Counted from the stretch's first letter, positions 37,292 to 46,698 are shown. The stretch is DNA of 64,000 nt from Nocardia blacklockiae (GCF_015477355.1 NZ_JADLRJ010000007.1:186001-250000); one strand, 5' to 3'. Translations and numbers: made by a program. Notes: generated by a model not told the origin, from the letters alone.

Positions 37292-38020
37292 CTACCGGGC
37301 CGCGGGGGCCCGCGGGGGACGCGGCACGAACGGCTCGTTGATCGTCGTGAAGTACTGCGCCACAGCGGCGATGGCGATCGGCGCGGTCACGAACAGCTGA
37401 CCGGCGAGAGTGCCGAGCGCGCCGACGGCGATGATCCCGCCCAGGCAGCCCACGGCCGCGGCCGGGATGATCGGTCCGAACAGCCCGATGATGGTGGCGC
37501 TGGCGACCGTGGCGCCGGCGATGCCGCCCAGCACGCAGCCCACCAGGCCGCCGCCGATCCCGCCGACCGCGGTGCCGATCGCGGCGCCCGTGGCGATGGT
37601 GTCCTTGAGCCGGGTGAACGCGGCGACCTCGCGGTCGTACGGCGTGGCCCACTGGGCGTGCTCCTCGAACGGCAGCGCGACCGGCTGGTAACGCGCGTGC
37701 TCGAGGTCGAATTGCGGTGTGAGCGTGGCCTTGCGGCCGTCGATGGCCGCGGCGATGGGGAACACGAAGTCGTCGACCCGGAACTCCAGCGGGGTGCCGG
37801 CGAGCACGGTGCCGTCGGCGGCCTCGATCTCGAACACGCCGTGCTCGACTTGCAGCGAGCCCGAGTCGATTTCGACGACGGCGTGCTCACCGGTCGTGGT
37901 GGCGGTGTAGCCGACGGCGGCGCCGTCCGCGGATCGCGGTGCGGCACCGGCGGTTCCGGCCGTGAGGGCGGTCACGGCCAGCGCCAGTGTCGAAGCGGTA
38001 GCCATCTTGCGCAGGGACAT
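37292..38020 (-). CDS. Secreted or surface protein with C-terminal glycine-rich membrane hairpin
   Basis: A 242-residue protein with a signal peptide (MSLRKMATASTLALAVTALTAGTAGA, cleaved near residue 28). A beta-rich middle domain (VGYTATTTGEHAVVEIDSG onward) follows. The region at about residues 140-215 is very rich in Gly, Ala and Ile, with glycine-zipper spacing (GAAIGTAVGGIGGGLVGCVLGGIAGA). That region could insert into a membrane or pack as a helical hairpin. I know no function. ATG 38018-38020 is preferred over the longer start. AT-richer DNA lies upstream at 38050-38150. Confidence 0.72.
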   Translation of the reverse strand: MSLRKMATASTLALAVTALTAGTAGAAPRSADGAAVGYTATTTGEHAVVEIDSGSLQVEHGVFEIEAADGTVLAGTPLEFRVDDFVFPIAAAIDGRKATLTPQFDLEHARYQPVALPFEEHAQWATPYDREVAAFTRLKDTIATGAAIGTAVGGIGGGLVGCVLGGIAGATVASATIIGLFGPIIPAAAVGCLGGIIAVGALGTLAGQLFVTAPIAIAAVAQYFTTINEPFVPRPPRAPAAR

Positions 38021-38167
38021 CGTTCGCGGTGGGTGGGCAGGCGAAGGCAACGGTGAATTCTCCTGTGGGAGTTGTCGTCTCGAATGTGACCAGAACTATC
38101 TCGAGAGTGTACTGAAGGTAACCTGAAGATACCTGAAACGTTCTTCAGGAACGAACCTCACGGTTTC

Positions 38168-38926
38168 TCAGCCACGGGGACGCAGTGCCGCGAATTCGTC
38201 GGTGACGCGGATCCCGTCGTCGGTGAACTTGTAGACCGCGGCCGGGCGGCCGCCGGCCTTGCCGGGGGAGGCGGTGTCGCCGGTCGGGGTGATCACCTTG
38301 CGGCGGCTCAGCACTCGTTGCAGGTTCGTGGTGTCGACCTCGTAACCCAGCGCCGCGCAGTAGATCTCGCGCAGCGCGGACATGGTGAACCGCGAAGGCG
38401 CCAGGGCGAAGGCGATATTGGTGTAGGACAGCTTGGCCGCCAGCCGGGCGCGGGCGTGGTCGACGACCGTGCCGTGGTCGAAGGACATGTCCGGCAGCGA
38501 CGAGACCGGATGCCAGCGGGTGTCCGGGGGAAGGTGCGGATCGGCGGTCAGCGGCACCAGGCCGAGGTACGCCGAGGCGATGCGGCGCGGGCCCGGCACC
38601 CGGTGCGGATCGCTGAAGACCGACAGCTGCTCGATGTGCCACAGCTCGCGCACGTCCACCTTCTCCGCGAGTTGCCGGCGGGCGGACACGTCGAGGTCCT
38701 CGTCGTCGCGCAACCGGCCCCCGGGCAGCGACCAGGTACCCGTCTGAGGTTCCATCGCGCGCTCCCACAACAGGACGGCCAGTTCGGTGTGCCGGCCCGG
38801 CGCACATCGCGGCGACTGCGGATCCACCGGCTCGCTGGTGGCCTGACCTGCGGTGACGGTGTCGGCGAAGCGACGAACCTGGAACACCGCGGTGAGCGAT
38901 TCGTGAATGGTGCTACTATGGGCCAC
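38168..38926 (-). CDS. nrtR: NrtR-type Nudix repressor of NAD biosynthesis
   Basis: A 252-residue fusion of a Nudix-like sensor domain and a C-terminal winged helix. The Nudix box (PGGRLRDDEDLDVSARRQ, then LAEKV) lacks the catalytic RExxEE pattern, as in ADP-ribose-sensing repressors. The C-terminus (YEVDTTNLQRVLSRRKVI, AVYKFTDDGIRVTDEFAALRP) is the DNA-binding part. It is divergent from nadA, like the NrtR of mycobacteria. The GTG at 38926 directly abuts a perfect 8-bp inverted repeat, the likely operator. Confidence 0.92.
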   Translation of the reverse strand: MAHSSTIHESLTAVFQVRRFADTVTAGQATSEPVDPQSPRCAPGRHTELAVLLWERAMEPQTGTWSLPGGRLRDDEDLDVSARRQLAEKVDVRELWHIEQLSVFSDPHRVPGPRRIASAYLGLVPLTADPHLPPDTRWHPVSSLPDMSFDHGTVVDHARARLAAKLSYTNIAFALAPSRFTMSALREIYCAALGYEVDTTNLQRVLSRRKVITPTGDTASPGKAGGRPAAVYKFTDDGIRVTDEFAALRPRG

Positions 38927-38949
38927 GTTTTCGATTGTAAGTCGAAAAC
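38927..38949. promoter_or_regulatory. Candidate NrtR operator between nrtR and nadA
   Basis: GTTTTCGA (38927-38934) and TCGAAAAC (38942-38949) form a perfect 8-bp inverted repeat separated by 7 bases. It lies between the divergent nrtR start codon and nadA (54 bases upstream of the nadA ATG), in a locally AT-richer stretch. Both genes could be repressed from it. Confidence 0.75.
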
Positions 38950-39002
38950 CGGGTTGATGCGAATCGGCGAGGTTGCCGAGCGCATGAGGAAGGAGTCATG
39001 CC

Positions 39003-40028
39003 ATGGCGACTATGACGTTTGCCGGGCACGTCACGGACGGTCCGTCGGGGTACACGGGCGTAGCGGCCACCCCGGAGTGGGCGCAGGAGATCCAGCGCCT
39101 GGCGCGCGAGCGCAACGCGACCATCCTGGCGCACAACTATCAGCTGCCCGAGATCCAGGACGTGGCCGACCACGTCGGCGACTCGCTGGCGCTCTCACGC
39201 ATCGCCGCCGAGGCGCCCGAGGACACCATCGTGTTCTGCGGGGTGCACTTCATGGCGGAAACGGCCAAGATCCTCAGTCCCGGCAAGACGGTGCTGATCC
39301 CGGACCAGCGGGCGGGCTGCTCGCTGGCCGACTCGATCAGCGCCGACGAACTGCGCGCGTGGAAGGCCGAACACCCCGACGCCGTGGTGGTCTCGTACGT
39401 GAACACCACCGCCGCGGTGAAGGCGCTCACCGACGTGTGCTGCACCTCGTCCAACGCCGTCGACGTGGTGGCCGCCATCGACCCCGACCGGGAGGTGCTG
39501 TTCCTGCCCGACCAGTTCCTCGGCGCGCACGTCAAGCGGGTGACCGGGCGCGACAACGTGCACATCTGGGCCGGGGAGTGCCACGTGCACGCCGGCATCA
39601 ACGGCGAGGAGCTGACCGAGCAGGCCCGCAGCCACCCCGACGCCGAACTGTTCGTCCACCCCGAATGCGGTTGCGCCACTTCGGCGCTGTACCTCGCGGG
39701 CGAGGGCGCCTTCCCCGCGGACCGGGTGCACATCCTGTCCACCGGCGGCATGATCGACGCGGCGCGGGCGGCGAAGTCGAGCCAGGTGCTGGTCGCCACC
39801 GAGGTCGGCATGCTGCACCAGTTACGCAGGGCCGCACCGGGTATCGACTTCCAGGCCGTCAACGACCGGGCCTCCTGCAAGTACATGAAGATGATCACCC
39901 CGGCGGCCCTGCTGCGGTGCCTGGTCGAGAACCGGGACGAGGTGCACGTCGATCCGGAAACCGCGGCGCTGGCCCGTGATTCGGTGCAGCGGATGATCGC
40001 CATCGGCAATCCCGGCGGCGGCGAATGA
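39003..40028 (+). CDS. nadA: Quinolinate synthase
   Basis: A 341-residue [4Fe-4S] enzyme that condenses iminoaspartate with dihydroxyacetone phosphate to quinolinate. The three cluster cysteines are Cys106 (RAGCSLADS), Cys193 (AGECHVHAG) and Cys292 (RASCKYMK), with the same spacing as in E. coli NadA. Extra Cys222 and Cys224 lie in [12 protein letters not shown] 39003 follows GAGGAAGGAG. First gene of nadA-nadB-nadC, controlled from the operator at 38927-38949. Confidence 0.97.
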   Translation: MATMTFAGHVTDGPSGYTGVAATPEWAQEIQRLARERNATILAHNYQLPEIQDVADHVGDSLALSRIAAEAPEDTIVFCGVHFMAETAKILSPGKTVLIPDQRAGCSLADSISADELRAWKAEHPDAVVVSYVNTTAAVKALTDVCCTSSNAVDVVAAIDPDREVLFLPDQFLGAHVKRVTGRDNVHIWAGECHVHAGINGEELTEQARSHPDAELFVHPECGCATSALYLAGEGAFPADRVHILSTGGMIDAARAAKSSQVLVATEVGMLHQLRRAAPGIDFQAVNDRASCKYMKMITPAALLRCLVENRDEVHVDPETAALARDSVQRMIAIGNPGGGE

Positions 40029-40133
40029 CCACGCCGCGCGCGGCCGCACGGCCGTGACCATTTCCGGTGACTCCGGGATCCGCCGTCCGGCCGGCGCCGG
40101 TCGGCGGGTCCCTGCCGAAAGGGCTCGATCCCG

Positions 40134-41933
40134 ATGAACACAACGGTCTCCAGCACGCCGTCGGTGGCGTGGGAAGCCGCCGCCGACCTCGTGGTGATCG
40201 GCGGCGGGGTCGCCGGTCTCACGGCCGCGCGCACCGCGTCGCTGCGGGGCATGCGCGTGCTCACGCTGAGCAAGGGCGGTCCGACCGACACCTCCACCCA
40301 GTACGCCCAGGGCGGCATCGCCGTCGTCGCGCCGCAGGACGATTCGGTCGAGGCGCATGTGGCGGACACCCTGACCGCGGGGGTGGGCCTGTGCGACCCG
40401 GCCGCGGTGCGCTCGATCGTCGAGGGCGGCCGGGACGCGGTCGCGGCGCTGACCGACCTGGGCGCGGTCTTCGATCTGGGCCGCGACGGCCAGGTCTCGC
40501 GCACCCGCGAGGGCGGGCACAGCACGCGCCGCATCATCCACGCGGGCGGCGACGCGACGGGCGCGGAAGTGCAGCGGGCGCTGAACGCGGCCGGGCTGCC
40601 GGTGCTGTTCGGCACCTCGGCCGTCGACATCGTCACCGGGCCCGGGGGAGTGCGGGGCGTGGTCGCTTTGTCGGACAAGGGTTTCGGCGTCGTGCACGCA
40701 CCGGCGGTGCTGCTGGCGACCGGCGGCCTCGGCCAGCTGTACGCGTGCAGCACGAATCCGCCGGGCGCCACGGCGGACGGGATCGCATTGGCACTGCGGG
40801 CGGGGGCGATGGTCGCCGACCTGGAGTTCGTGCAGTTCCACCCGACGGTCCTGTTCACGCCCGGCGGCCTCGGGCGGCGTCCGCTGATCAGCGAGGCGGT
40901 GCGCGGCGAGGGCGCGATCCTCGTCGATTCCGAGGGGCGCTCGGTGACGGCCGGGGTGCACCCGCGCGGCGACCTCGCACCCCGCGACGTGGTGTCGCGG
41001 GCCGTCGCCGCGCGCATGCACGCCCTGGGCACCGATCACGTGTACCTCGACGCGCGGGGGATCGAGGGCTTCGCCGCGCGTTTCCCGACGGTCACCGCGT
41101 CCTGCGTGGCCGCCGGGCTGGACCCGCGCCGGGACCTCGTGCCGGTCGCCCCGGCGGCGCACTTCCAGTGCGGCGGCGTGGTCACCGACACCCACGGCCG
41201 CACCACCGTGCCCGGCCTGTACGCGGCGGGCGAGGTGGCCCGGACCGGCCTGCACGGGGCCAACCGCCTCGCGTCCAACAGCCTGCTCGAGGGCCTGGTG
41301 GTCGGCGAACGGGCGGGGGCGGCGGCCGCCGAACGCCTCGGCGAACGCGCCCGCGTCACCGACCTGGGCGCCGTGACCTTCCCACGCGCCGACCGGAAGG
41401 CCTTGCAGGAGTTGATGACCGACCACGCGTCGGTCGTCCGCGACGGCGACGGCCTGCGCACCGCGGTGCTGCGCCTGCTGCAACTCCTGTCCGACCCGCT
41501 CGGCCAGGATTCGGCGGACGAGTCCGGCGAGGGACTCGGCGGTGATGTGTCGGCCGACCCGCTCGGCGAAAGGTGTTCCGGCGGTAGCCTTTCGCTAAGG
41601 CGCGAGGCGGCGGAGCGCCCTGGTTCCCACGTCTCGTCGAGGGAGCAGATGCGACCGCACGGGGCGGACGGCACGAACGGGACGCCGGTCGGAGGTACCG
41701 CGGCACTGGAGGACGCGGCGCTCACGCTGACCGCCCGAGCCTTCCTGGTCGCCGCGACCGCCCGCACCGAGAGCCGGGGCTGCCACACCCGCGCCGACCA
41801 TCCCGAATCCCGAGACGACCTGCGCCGCAGCCTCCCGGTTCGCCTGGGCCCGGACGACCGCCCCCAATTGGTCACCGACGCACCGGGACGTCCGGGCGAC
41901 ACCACGCCGCTGGCCACCGTGCGAGTTCCGTGA
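40134..41933 (+). CDS. nadB: L-aspartate oxidase with an unusual internal insertion
   Basis: A 599-residue FAD enzyme that oxidises L-aspartate to iminoaspartate for NadA. Landmarks are the FAD-binding VVIGGGVAGLTAARTA, QYAQGGIAVV, HSTRRIIHAGGDATG, EFVQFHPTVL and RTGLHGANRLASNSLLEG. The C-terminal helical domain is split: after LRTAVLRLLQLL about 70 Ser/Gly/Glu-rich residues intervene (roughly residues 452-522, bases 41490-41700) before ALEDAALTLTARAFLVAATARTES resumes the fold. Mycobacterial NadB is about 527 residues, so the extra length is this insertion. No frame break is visible. A 105-bp gap separates it from nadA. Confidence 0.95.
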   Translation: MNTTVSSTPSVAWEAAADLVVIGGGVAGLTAARTASLRGMRVLTLSKGGPTDTSTQYAQGGIAVVAPQDDSVEAHVADTLTAGVGLCDPAAVRSIVEGGRDAVAALTDLGAVFDLGRDGQVSRTREGGHSTRRIIHAGGDATGAEVQRALNAAGLPVLFGTSAVDIVTGPGGVRGVVALSDKGFGVVHAPAVLLATGGLGQLYACSTNPPGATADGIALALRAGAMVADLEFVQFHPTVLFTPGGLGRRPLISEAVRGEGAILVDSEGRSVTAGVHPRGDLAPRDVVSRAVAARMHALGTDHVYLDARGIEGFAARFPTVTASCVAAGLDPRRDLVPVAPAAHFQCGGVVTDTHGRTTVPGLYAAGEVARTGLHGANRLASNSLLEGLVVGERAGAAAAERLGERARVTDLGAVTFPRADRKALQELMTDHASVVRDGDGLRTAVLRLLQLLSDPLGQDSADESGEGLGGDVSADPLGERCSGGSLSLRREAAERPGSHVSSREQMRPHGADGTNGTPVGGTAALEDAALTLTARAFLVAATARTESRGCHTRADHPESRDDLRRSLPVRLGPDDRPQLVTDAPGRPGDTTPLATVRVP

Positions 41934-41985
41934 GAGCCGAAACCGCCACCGCGCGTGGCGGAACGAACGAAAGTAGGAGTGGGGT

Positions 41986-42846
41986 ATGGGAACGGATAGC
42001 GGGCCGGACCGCGCGGAAGTGGTGCGGCTGATTCGGACGGCGCTGGACGAGGATCTGCGCTACGGGCCAGATATCACCACGGCGGCAACGGTTCCCGAGG
42101 ATGCCGTGGTGAAGGCGTCGATGGTGTCGCGGGAGGCGGGGACCGTGGCGGGCCTCGACGTCGGGCTGCTGGTGCTCGACGAGGTGATCGGCGCGGGCAA
42201 CTACGAGGTGAGCGGAAGGGTCGCCGACGGTACCCGGGTCTCGCCCGGCGACACCGTGCTGAGCCTCGTCGCGCCGACCCGCGGGCTGCTGACCGCCGAG
42301 CGCACCATGCTGAATCTCGTGTGCCACCTGTCGGGCATCGCCACCGCCACGGCCGCCTGGGTGGACGCGGTGGCCGGTACCCGGTGCCGTGTCCGCGACA
42401 GCCGCAAGACGCTGCCCGGCCTGCGCTCGCTGCAGAAGTACGCGGTGCGCGTGGGCGGCGGGGTCAACCACCGCATGGGTCTCGGCGACGCCGCGCTCAT
42501 CAAGGACAACCACGTGGTCGCGGCCGGTTCGGTGGTCGCGGCACTGCGCGCGGTGCGCGAGCAGGCCCCCGACCTGGAATGCGAGGTGGAGGTGGACAGC
42601 CTCGACCAGCTCGACGCCGTCCTGGCCGAGGGCGTGGAACTGGTCCTGCTGGACAATTTCCCGCTCTGGGCCACCCAGGCCGCCGTGCAGCGCCGCGACG
42701 CCCGCTCGCCGCGGACGGAGCTGGAGTCCTCGGGCGGACTGTCCCTCGAGACCGCCGCCGACTACGCCCGCACCGGTGTCGACTACCTGGCCGTCGGCGC
42801 GCTCACCCATTCGGTGCGCGTGCTGGACCTGGGTCTGGACATGTAG
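41986..42846 (+). CDS. nadC: Nicotinate-nucleotide pyrophosphorylase (quinolinate phosphoribosyltransferase)
   Basis: A 286-residue type II phosphoribosyltransferase that makes nicotinate mononucleotide from quinolinate and PRPP. It shows ERTMLNLVCHLSGIAT, DSRKTLPGLRSLQKYAVRVGGG and HRMGLGDAALIKDNH, which hold the conserved Arg, Lys and His substrate contacts. ATG 41986 with GTAGGAGTGGGG upstream. Last gene of the nad operon; its end is five bases from the convergent TerB-like gene. Confidence 0.96.
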   Translation: MGTDSGPDRAEVVRLIRTALDEDLRYGPDITTAATVPEDAVVKASMVSREAGTVAGLDVGLLVLDEVIGAGNYEVSGRVADGTRVSPGDTVLSLVAPTRGLLTAERTMLNLVCHLSGIATATAAWVDAVAGTRCRVRDSRKTLPGLRSLQKYAVRVGGGVNHRMGLGDAALIKDNHVVAAGSVVAALRAVREQAPDLECEVEVDSLDQLDAVLAEGVELVLLDNFPLWATQAAVQRRDARSPRTELESSGGLSLETAADYARTGVDYLAVGALTHSVRVLDLGLDM

Positions 42847-42850
42847 CCGC

Positions 42851-43270
42851 TCAGAGCCCGAACTCCGCGGGCGCCAGCCGCAGCACCCGGCAGCACTCGC
42901 GCAGCGCGTCGGCCTCGCGCAGGTCGTATCCGCCGTCGGCCGCGGCGACCGTGAGGCCGACGCGCACCGCGGCCCGCGCCTGCGCCGGCCGCTCGGTCGC
43001 CCGCGCGACCTGCTGCAACACGTAGGCCCGGCCGAAGGCGGGATCGAGGGTGAGCCGATGCCAGTTGTCCTCGAACAGGTTTCGCACCTCGTGCGAGGGG
43101 AAGTGGTCCAGCACCCCGGCGGCGCCGATCCGGTCGAACACCCGGGAGCGCGCGCGGGGGTCGTCGCCGCCGCTGGTGCTCACCAGTGCGCACACGCCTA
43201 CGGCCGCGTCCCGGAACGCGCTGTCGCGCAACGCGTCCCGGGACCGGTGCGCGTGGTCGGCAAGTGGCAT
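42851..43270 (-). CDS. TerB-like (tellurite resistance/DjlA-type) helical protein
   Basis: A 139-residue all-helical protein with the TerB-family pattern: HRSRDALRDSAFRDAAVGVCALVSTSGGDDPRA, an Asp-rich loop, and the C-terminal AAADGGYDLREADALRECCRVLRLAPAEFGL. The two acidic metal-binding repeats of TerB are visible as SGGDD and ADGGYD. No other ter genes are nearby. It is convergent with nadC and ends five bases from it. Function in this setting is unknown. Confidence 0.8.
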   Translation of the reverse strand: MPLADHAHRSRDALRDSAFRDAAVGVCALVSTSGGDDPRARSRVFDRIGAAGVLDHFPSHEVRNLFEDNWHRLTLDPAFGRAYVLQQVARATERPAQARAAVRVGLTVAAADGGYDLREADALRECCRVLRLAPAEFGL

Positions 43271-43359
43271 GACCTAACCCCCTGGGGTATCGCCCCGTAG
43301 TCCTTCGTATCCGAAGTTTTTCGACAGGCCGACGCTAGCAGAGATCGTTGTCGGCGAAA

Positions 43360-43379
43360 GCCCCCTAATCCGTGGGGGC
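43360..43379 (-). terminator. Candidate intrinsic terminator of the HTH_42 gene
   Basis: GCCCCC (minus strand from 43379), an 8-base loop and GGGGGC (to 43360), followed on the minus strand by TTTC. It lies about 50 bases downstream of the stop of the gene at 43428-44600. The stem is short, so confidence is moderate. Confidence 0.45.
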
Positions 43380-43427
43380 GGCGATTCCCCTACTGCGCGT
43401 GGTGATTTCGGACACACGCGGGTGGAG

Positions 43428-44600
43428 TCAGGCCGTCAGCTCGCGTTCCAGCGGCGTGCGGAACCGGGGTATCGCGCGCACGCCGCCGAACCAGGCGCGG
43501 ACCCGCTCGGCCTCCGCCGCGATCGCGGCGCGCGCCTCCGAACCCACGTCTTCCAGTAGGCGCCAGACGATTTCGCCGTCCTTGCGTTGCGCCCAGCCGC
43601 CGACGATGCGGCCGTCCCACCAGACCGTGGGGCCGACATTGCCGTTGGTGTCGAACAGCGCGGGACGGTGCGGCCCGAGGAACCAGTCCCGGGACTGCCA
43701 GCCCATCGGGGTGGGATCCAGCGCCGGGAGCAGCGCCGCCCACGGCTCCGGCGCGGGCACCGGCTCCACGTCGTCGGCCAGCACGAGGCCCGTTTCGCCG
43801 CCGAGGTCGACCTCGACGGTGTCGATCCCCGCGACGGTCTTCCGCACCTCCGCGAGCGTCCATCCGGTCCACCATTTCAGGTCGGTGAGCGGGGCCGGGC
43901 CGAAGGCGCGCAGCCAGCGGCGGACGATCTCGGCGCGGGCTTCGTCGATCGGCAGGTCGGGAACCCCTGCGGGCAGCCAGGATTCGATCGGCGCCCAGCT
44001 GTACTGACTGCTGGCCCAGCTGCCGTTGGGGCGGCCGCGCACGATGTGCCCGGCGCAGCCCAGCGTGACCAGCACCCACGTGGTGATGTTGGTCGGCTTC
44101 GAGTACGCCTTGCCCGGGGCCGTGTCGACCTGCGTGCGCAGGCGCGGCACCGCGGCGCTGAGCTGCGCGCCGGTCGCGCTGCCGCGATCCAGCAGCGCGC
44201 GGTGCGTCTCCTGTTCGACCTCCGCCAGCCAGCTCGCGACGTCGCCGTCGACGACCTCCTGCAGATACCGGCCGTAGGTCCGCCGCTGCTTGTCGGCCAG
44301 CGCGTTTCCGACCGCGGACTGCAGGGCGGGCAACAGGTCGACCGGCGCGACGAACATGGTGCGGCGCATGGCCAGCAGCCGCAGCAGCGTCCGGTCCTCG
44401 TAGAGCGCCTTCTCCACGTGTGCGGGCTCGAGCCCGCGGCTGCGGGCGGCGACGGACAGGAAGACCGTCGCCGGGTCGGTGGCGTGCAGGGCGACCATCG
44501 CCGTCGCGATCGCGGTCACGTCGTCGGTGCGGACCGCGGGGGCCAGGCGGTGCCGGACGGCCAGCCGAGCGCGGCGCTGAGCGGTATCCATCGAACGCAT
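43428..44600 (-). CDS. Winged helix DNA-binding domain protein (HTH_42 / AlkZ-like)
   Basis: A 390-residue protein of the HTH_42 (formerly DUF1006) family. Markers are RRARLAVRHRLAP, MVALHATDPATVFLSVAAR, the MRRTMFVAPVDL segment, WTGWTLAEVRKTVAG and the C-terminal RDWFLGPHRPALFDTNGNVGPTVWWDGRIVGGWAQRKDGEIVW (read as landmarks). Relatives include AlkX/AlkZ DNA glycosylases that unhook crosslinks; their catalytic QxQ or QxD motif aligns here with HAT, so glycosylase activity is doubtful. Starts at 44600 or 44591 are both possible. Stands alone. Confidence 0.87.
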   Translation of the reverse strand: MRSMDTAQRRARLAVRHRLAPAVRTDDVTAIATAMVALHATDPATVFLSVAARSRGLEPAHVEKALYEDRTLLRLLAMRRTMFVAPVDLLPALQSAVGNALADKQRRTYGRYLQEVVDGDVASWLAEVEQETHRALLDRGSATGAQLSAAVPRLRTQVDTAPGKAYSKPTNITTWVLVTLGCAGHIVRGRPNGSWASSQYSWAPIESWLPAGVPDLPIDEARAEIVRRWLRAFGPAPLTDLKWWTGWTLAEVRKTVAGIDTVEVDLGGETGLVLADDVEPVPAPEPWAALLPALDPTPMGWQSRDWFLGPHRPALFDTNGNVGPTVWWDGRIVGGWAQRKDGEIVWRLLEDVGSEARAAIAAEAERVRAWFGGVRAIPRFRTPLERELTA

Positions 44601-44680
44601 GAACGAATCCTAGCCGCAGGCGCGGCGGCGACCTCGCCAACAGTCGCCGCAGGTCGCCTCCGGCGTGCGATGATTCGGTG

Positions 44681-45682
44681 ATGAGGCGTCGATACCGCTG
44701 GCGGGTGCTCGGTCTCGTACTACTCGGTCTCACCGCGACGACAGCCGTTGCCGCGCAGCAGGCTTCGGCCCAGCCGGAGTGCGGCGTGCGGGTGGCGGTG
44801 CGGACGGTGACGCTGACGGTCGACGGCGAGCCCGCCACGGGGCGCGTCTACGAGCCGTATCGGTGCGCGCCGGGGGATCTGGCGCCGCGGGATCTGATCG
44901 TCGGGGTGCACGGCCACAACAGCAGTTCGGCCACGCTCGGGGACTACCTGCTCTCGGTGGCGCGCCGCACCACGACGCCGCTGCTGGTCATGGACATGCG
45001 CGGACCCGACAGTGCCTGGCCCGTCGGGGCGTGGAATCTGCGGGCGGGCCGCGACGACGTGCTGGCGGCCACCCGCTGGTATCGCGACGAGCATCCCGCG
45101 ATCGAGCGCACCGTGCTGTGGGGCTGGAGTCAGGGCGGCATCACCAGCGGCCTGGTCGCCGCGGCCGCGCCGCCGGGTCTCTACGACTACTGGGTCGACA
45201 ACTTCGGTCCCGCAGACGATTTCACCGCGTGGCTGGGCGCCGACCTGGCCGGGCCGGAGCTGCGCGGGCAGATCGAACGCGACGCGGGCGGTTGCACGCC
45301 GCTGGCCTGCCCCGGGTCCTACGCCGAACTCTCGCCCGCCTTGCGGGCCGCGGGGATCGGGGTGCGCCGCAGCTTCCTGGTGCACGGCCTCGCCGACCGC
45401 GTCGTGCCCTACCCCACCAGCCTGGAGATGCGCGCCGCCCTGGCCGCCGCGGGCAAGCCCTTCTCGATGTACACCATCGCCACGGGCCGCGACCTGGACG
45501 GCGCGGTGGTTCCCGGCGACCACTCTCTCGGCCCGGCCTATTTCGAGGGCGGCTGCGTCGTCGAACGACTCCTCACCGACACCGAACCGGTCGACGGCCC
45601 CGACCGCGACTACCTGGTCGACGTGGCGAGAGGCGTCGTCACCGCGCCCCCGGCCCCGCCCGGCGCGAAGTGCGCGGCCTGA
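44681..45682 (+). CDS. Secreted alpha/beta hydrolase
   Basis: A 333-residue exported protein with a signal peptide (WRVLGLVLLGLTATTAVAAQQASA, cleaved near residue 31) and an alpha/beta-hydrolase domain: LIVGVHGHNSSSATLGDYL, nucleophile elbow VLWGWSQGGITSG (Ser near residue 151), FLVHGLADRVVPY with the acidic residue, and PGDHSLGPAYF with the His. Four Cys could form disulfides. The family resembles secreted peptidase- or esterase-like hydrolases; substrate unknown. ATG 44681 preferred over the adjacent GTG 44678. Followed 72 bases later by the NAT gene. Confidence 0.83.
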   Translation: MRRRYRWRVLGLVLLGLTATTAVAAQQASAQPECGVRVAVRTVTLTVDGEPATGRVYEPYRCAPGDLAPRDLIVGVHGHNSSSATLGDYLLSVARRTTTPLLVMDMRGPDSAWPVGAWNLRAGRDDVLAATRWYRDEHPAIERTVLWGWSQGGITSGLVAAAAPPGLYDYWVDNFGPADDFTAWLGADLAGPELRGQIERDAGGCTPLACPGSYAELSPALRAAGIGVRRSFLVHGLADRVVPYPTSLEMRAALAAAGKPFSMYTIATGRDLDGAVVPGDHSLGPAYFEGGCVVERLLTDTEPVDGPDRDYLVDVARGVVTAPPAPPGAKCAA

Positions 45683-45754
45683 TATCGGAACAGGTACGGC
45701 CCCGGCGTGGTTGACGGTGGCGGAAGATCGGGACGTACTCGGCGAGGAGGCGTG

Positions 45755-46621
45755 ATGGACAAGCCCGCGGACGCGGCATATCACTGGGAGGGCGACGCCC
45801 TGGACCTGGACGCGTACCTCGCGCGGATCGGGTTCACCGGTGACCGGGCCCCGACGGTCGACACGCTGCGGCGGCTGCAGTTCGCGCACACCACGTCGAT
45901 CCCGTTCGAGAATCTGGAGATCATCCTCGGGCGTTCGATCCCGCTGGATCTGGAGACGTTGCAGGACAAGATGGTCCGGCGCCCGCGCGGCGGCTACTGC
46001 TACGAGAACGTGGGGCTGTTCGCCGCCGCGCTGGAACGGCTCGGGTTCGGTGTGACCGGGTTGCAGGGTCGGGTCGTGATGGGCGCGCCCGACGGTCTCC
46101 GCCCGGCCACGCACGCCATGCTCCGCGTCACCACCGCCGACGACGAGCGAGTGTGGTTGTGCGACGTGGGTTTCGGCGGCGGGCCGTCCGCCCCGCTGGA
46201 GCTGAACCCCGAGGCCGGCGAGGTGCGGGCGGGGGAGTGGCGGTTCCGGCTGGAACGCGGCCGCGCCGAACTCGGCGGCGAACTGTGGACGCTGCACCAC
46301 TTCGCCCGCGACGGCTGGATCGTCCGGCACACCGTGACCATGCACCCCCAATACCGCATCGATTACGCGATCGGGAATCACTTCGTCTCCACCTCGCCCC
46401 GCTCGCCGTTCGTGACCCGCCCGTACGTCCAGCGCTTCCGCCCCGATGTCCACCACGTGCTCGACGGCACCACCTGGCTGACCGAATACCCCGACGGCAG
46501 CGCCGAATCCCGCGAACTGGCACCGGCCGATCTGCCGAAGACCTTGTCCGAGGTCTTCGACATCGACCTAGACGACGCCGACGCGGCCGCCCTCGCCACG
46601 ACACCGTGGCTGTACCACTGA
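45755..46621 (+). CDS. nat: Arylamine N-acetyltransferase
   Basis: A 288-residue enzyme that transfers acetyl from acetyl-CoA to arylamines or hydrazines through a Cys-His-Asp triad. The triad is Cys82 (RGGYCYENVG), His120 (ATHAMLRV) and Asp137 (WLCDVGFGGGP). HTTSIPFENLEI is the other family mark. ATG 45755 follows GAGGAGG. In mycobacteria nat sits in a cholesterol-degradation operon; here it has no such neighbours, so its substrate in this organism is open. Confidence 0.95.
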   Translation: MDKPADAAYHWEGDALDLDAYLARIGFTGDRAPTVDTLRRLQFAHTTSIPFENLEIILGRSIPLDLETLQDKMVRRPRGGYCYENVGLFAAALERLGFGVTGLQGRVVMGAPDGLRPATHAMLRVTTADDERVWLCDVGFGGGPSAPLELNPEAGEVRAGEWRFRLERGRAELGGELWTLHHFARDGWIVRHTVTMHPQYRIDYAIGNHFVSTSPRSPFVTRPYVQRFRPDVHHVLDGTTWLTEYPDGSAESRELAPADLPKTLSEVFDIDLDDADAAALATTPWLYH

Positions 46622-46698
46622 ATCTCGCGGATCCGCACGGCGCGCGGTCCCGCGCCGGGCCGCGCGCAGCCGGTAGGGTCGGCCGGGTGCGTACCGGT

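Noticed and set aside
43302-43321. CTTCG-TATC-CGAAG followed by TTTTT as a plus-strand terminator
   Set aside because: The stem is only 5 bp and the nearest upstream plus-strand gene ends about 450 bases earlier, with an opposite-strand gene between.
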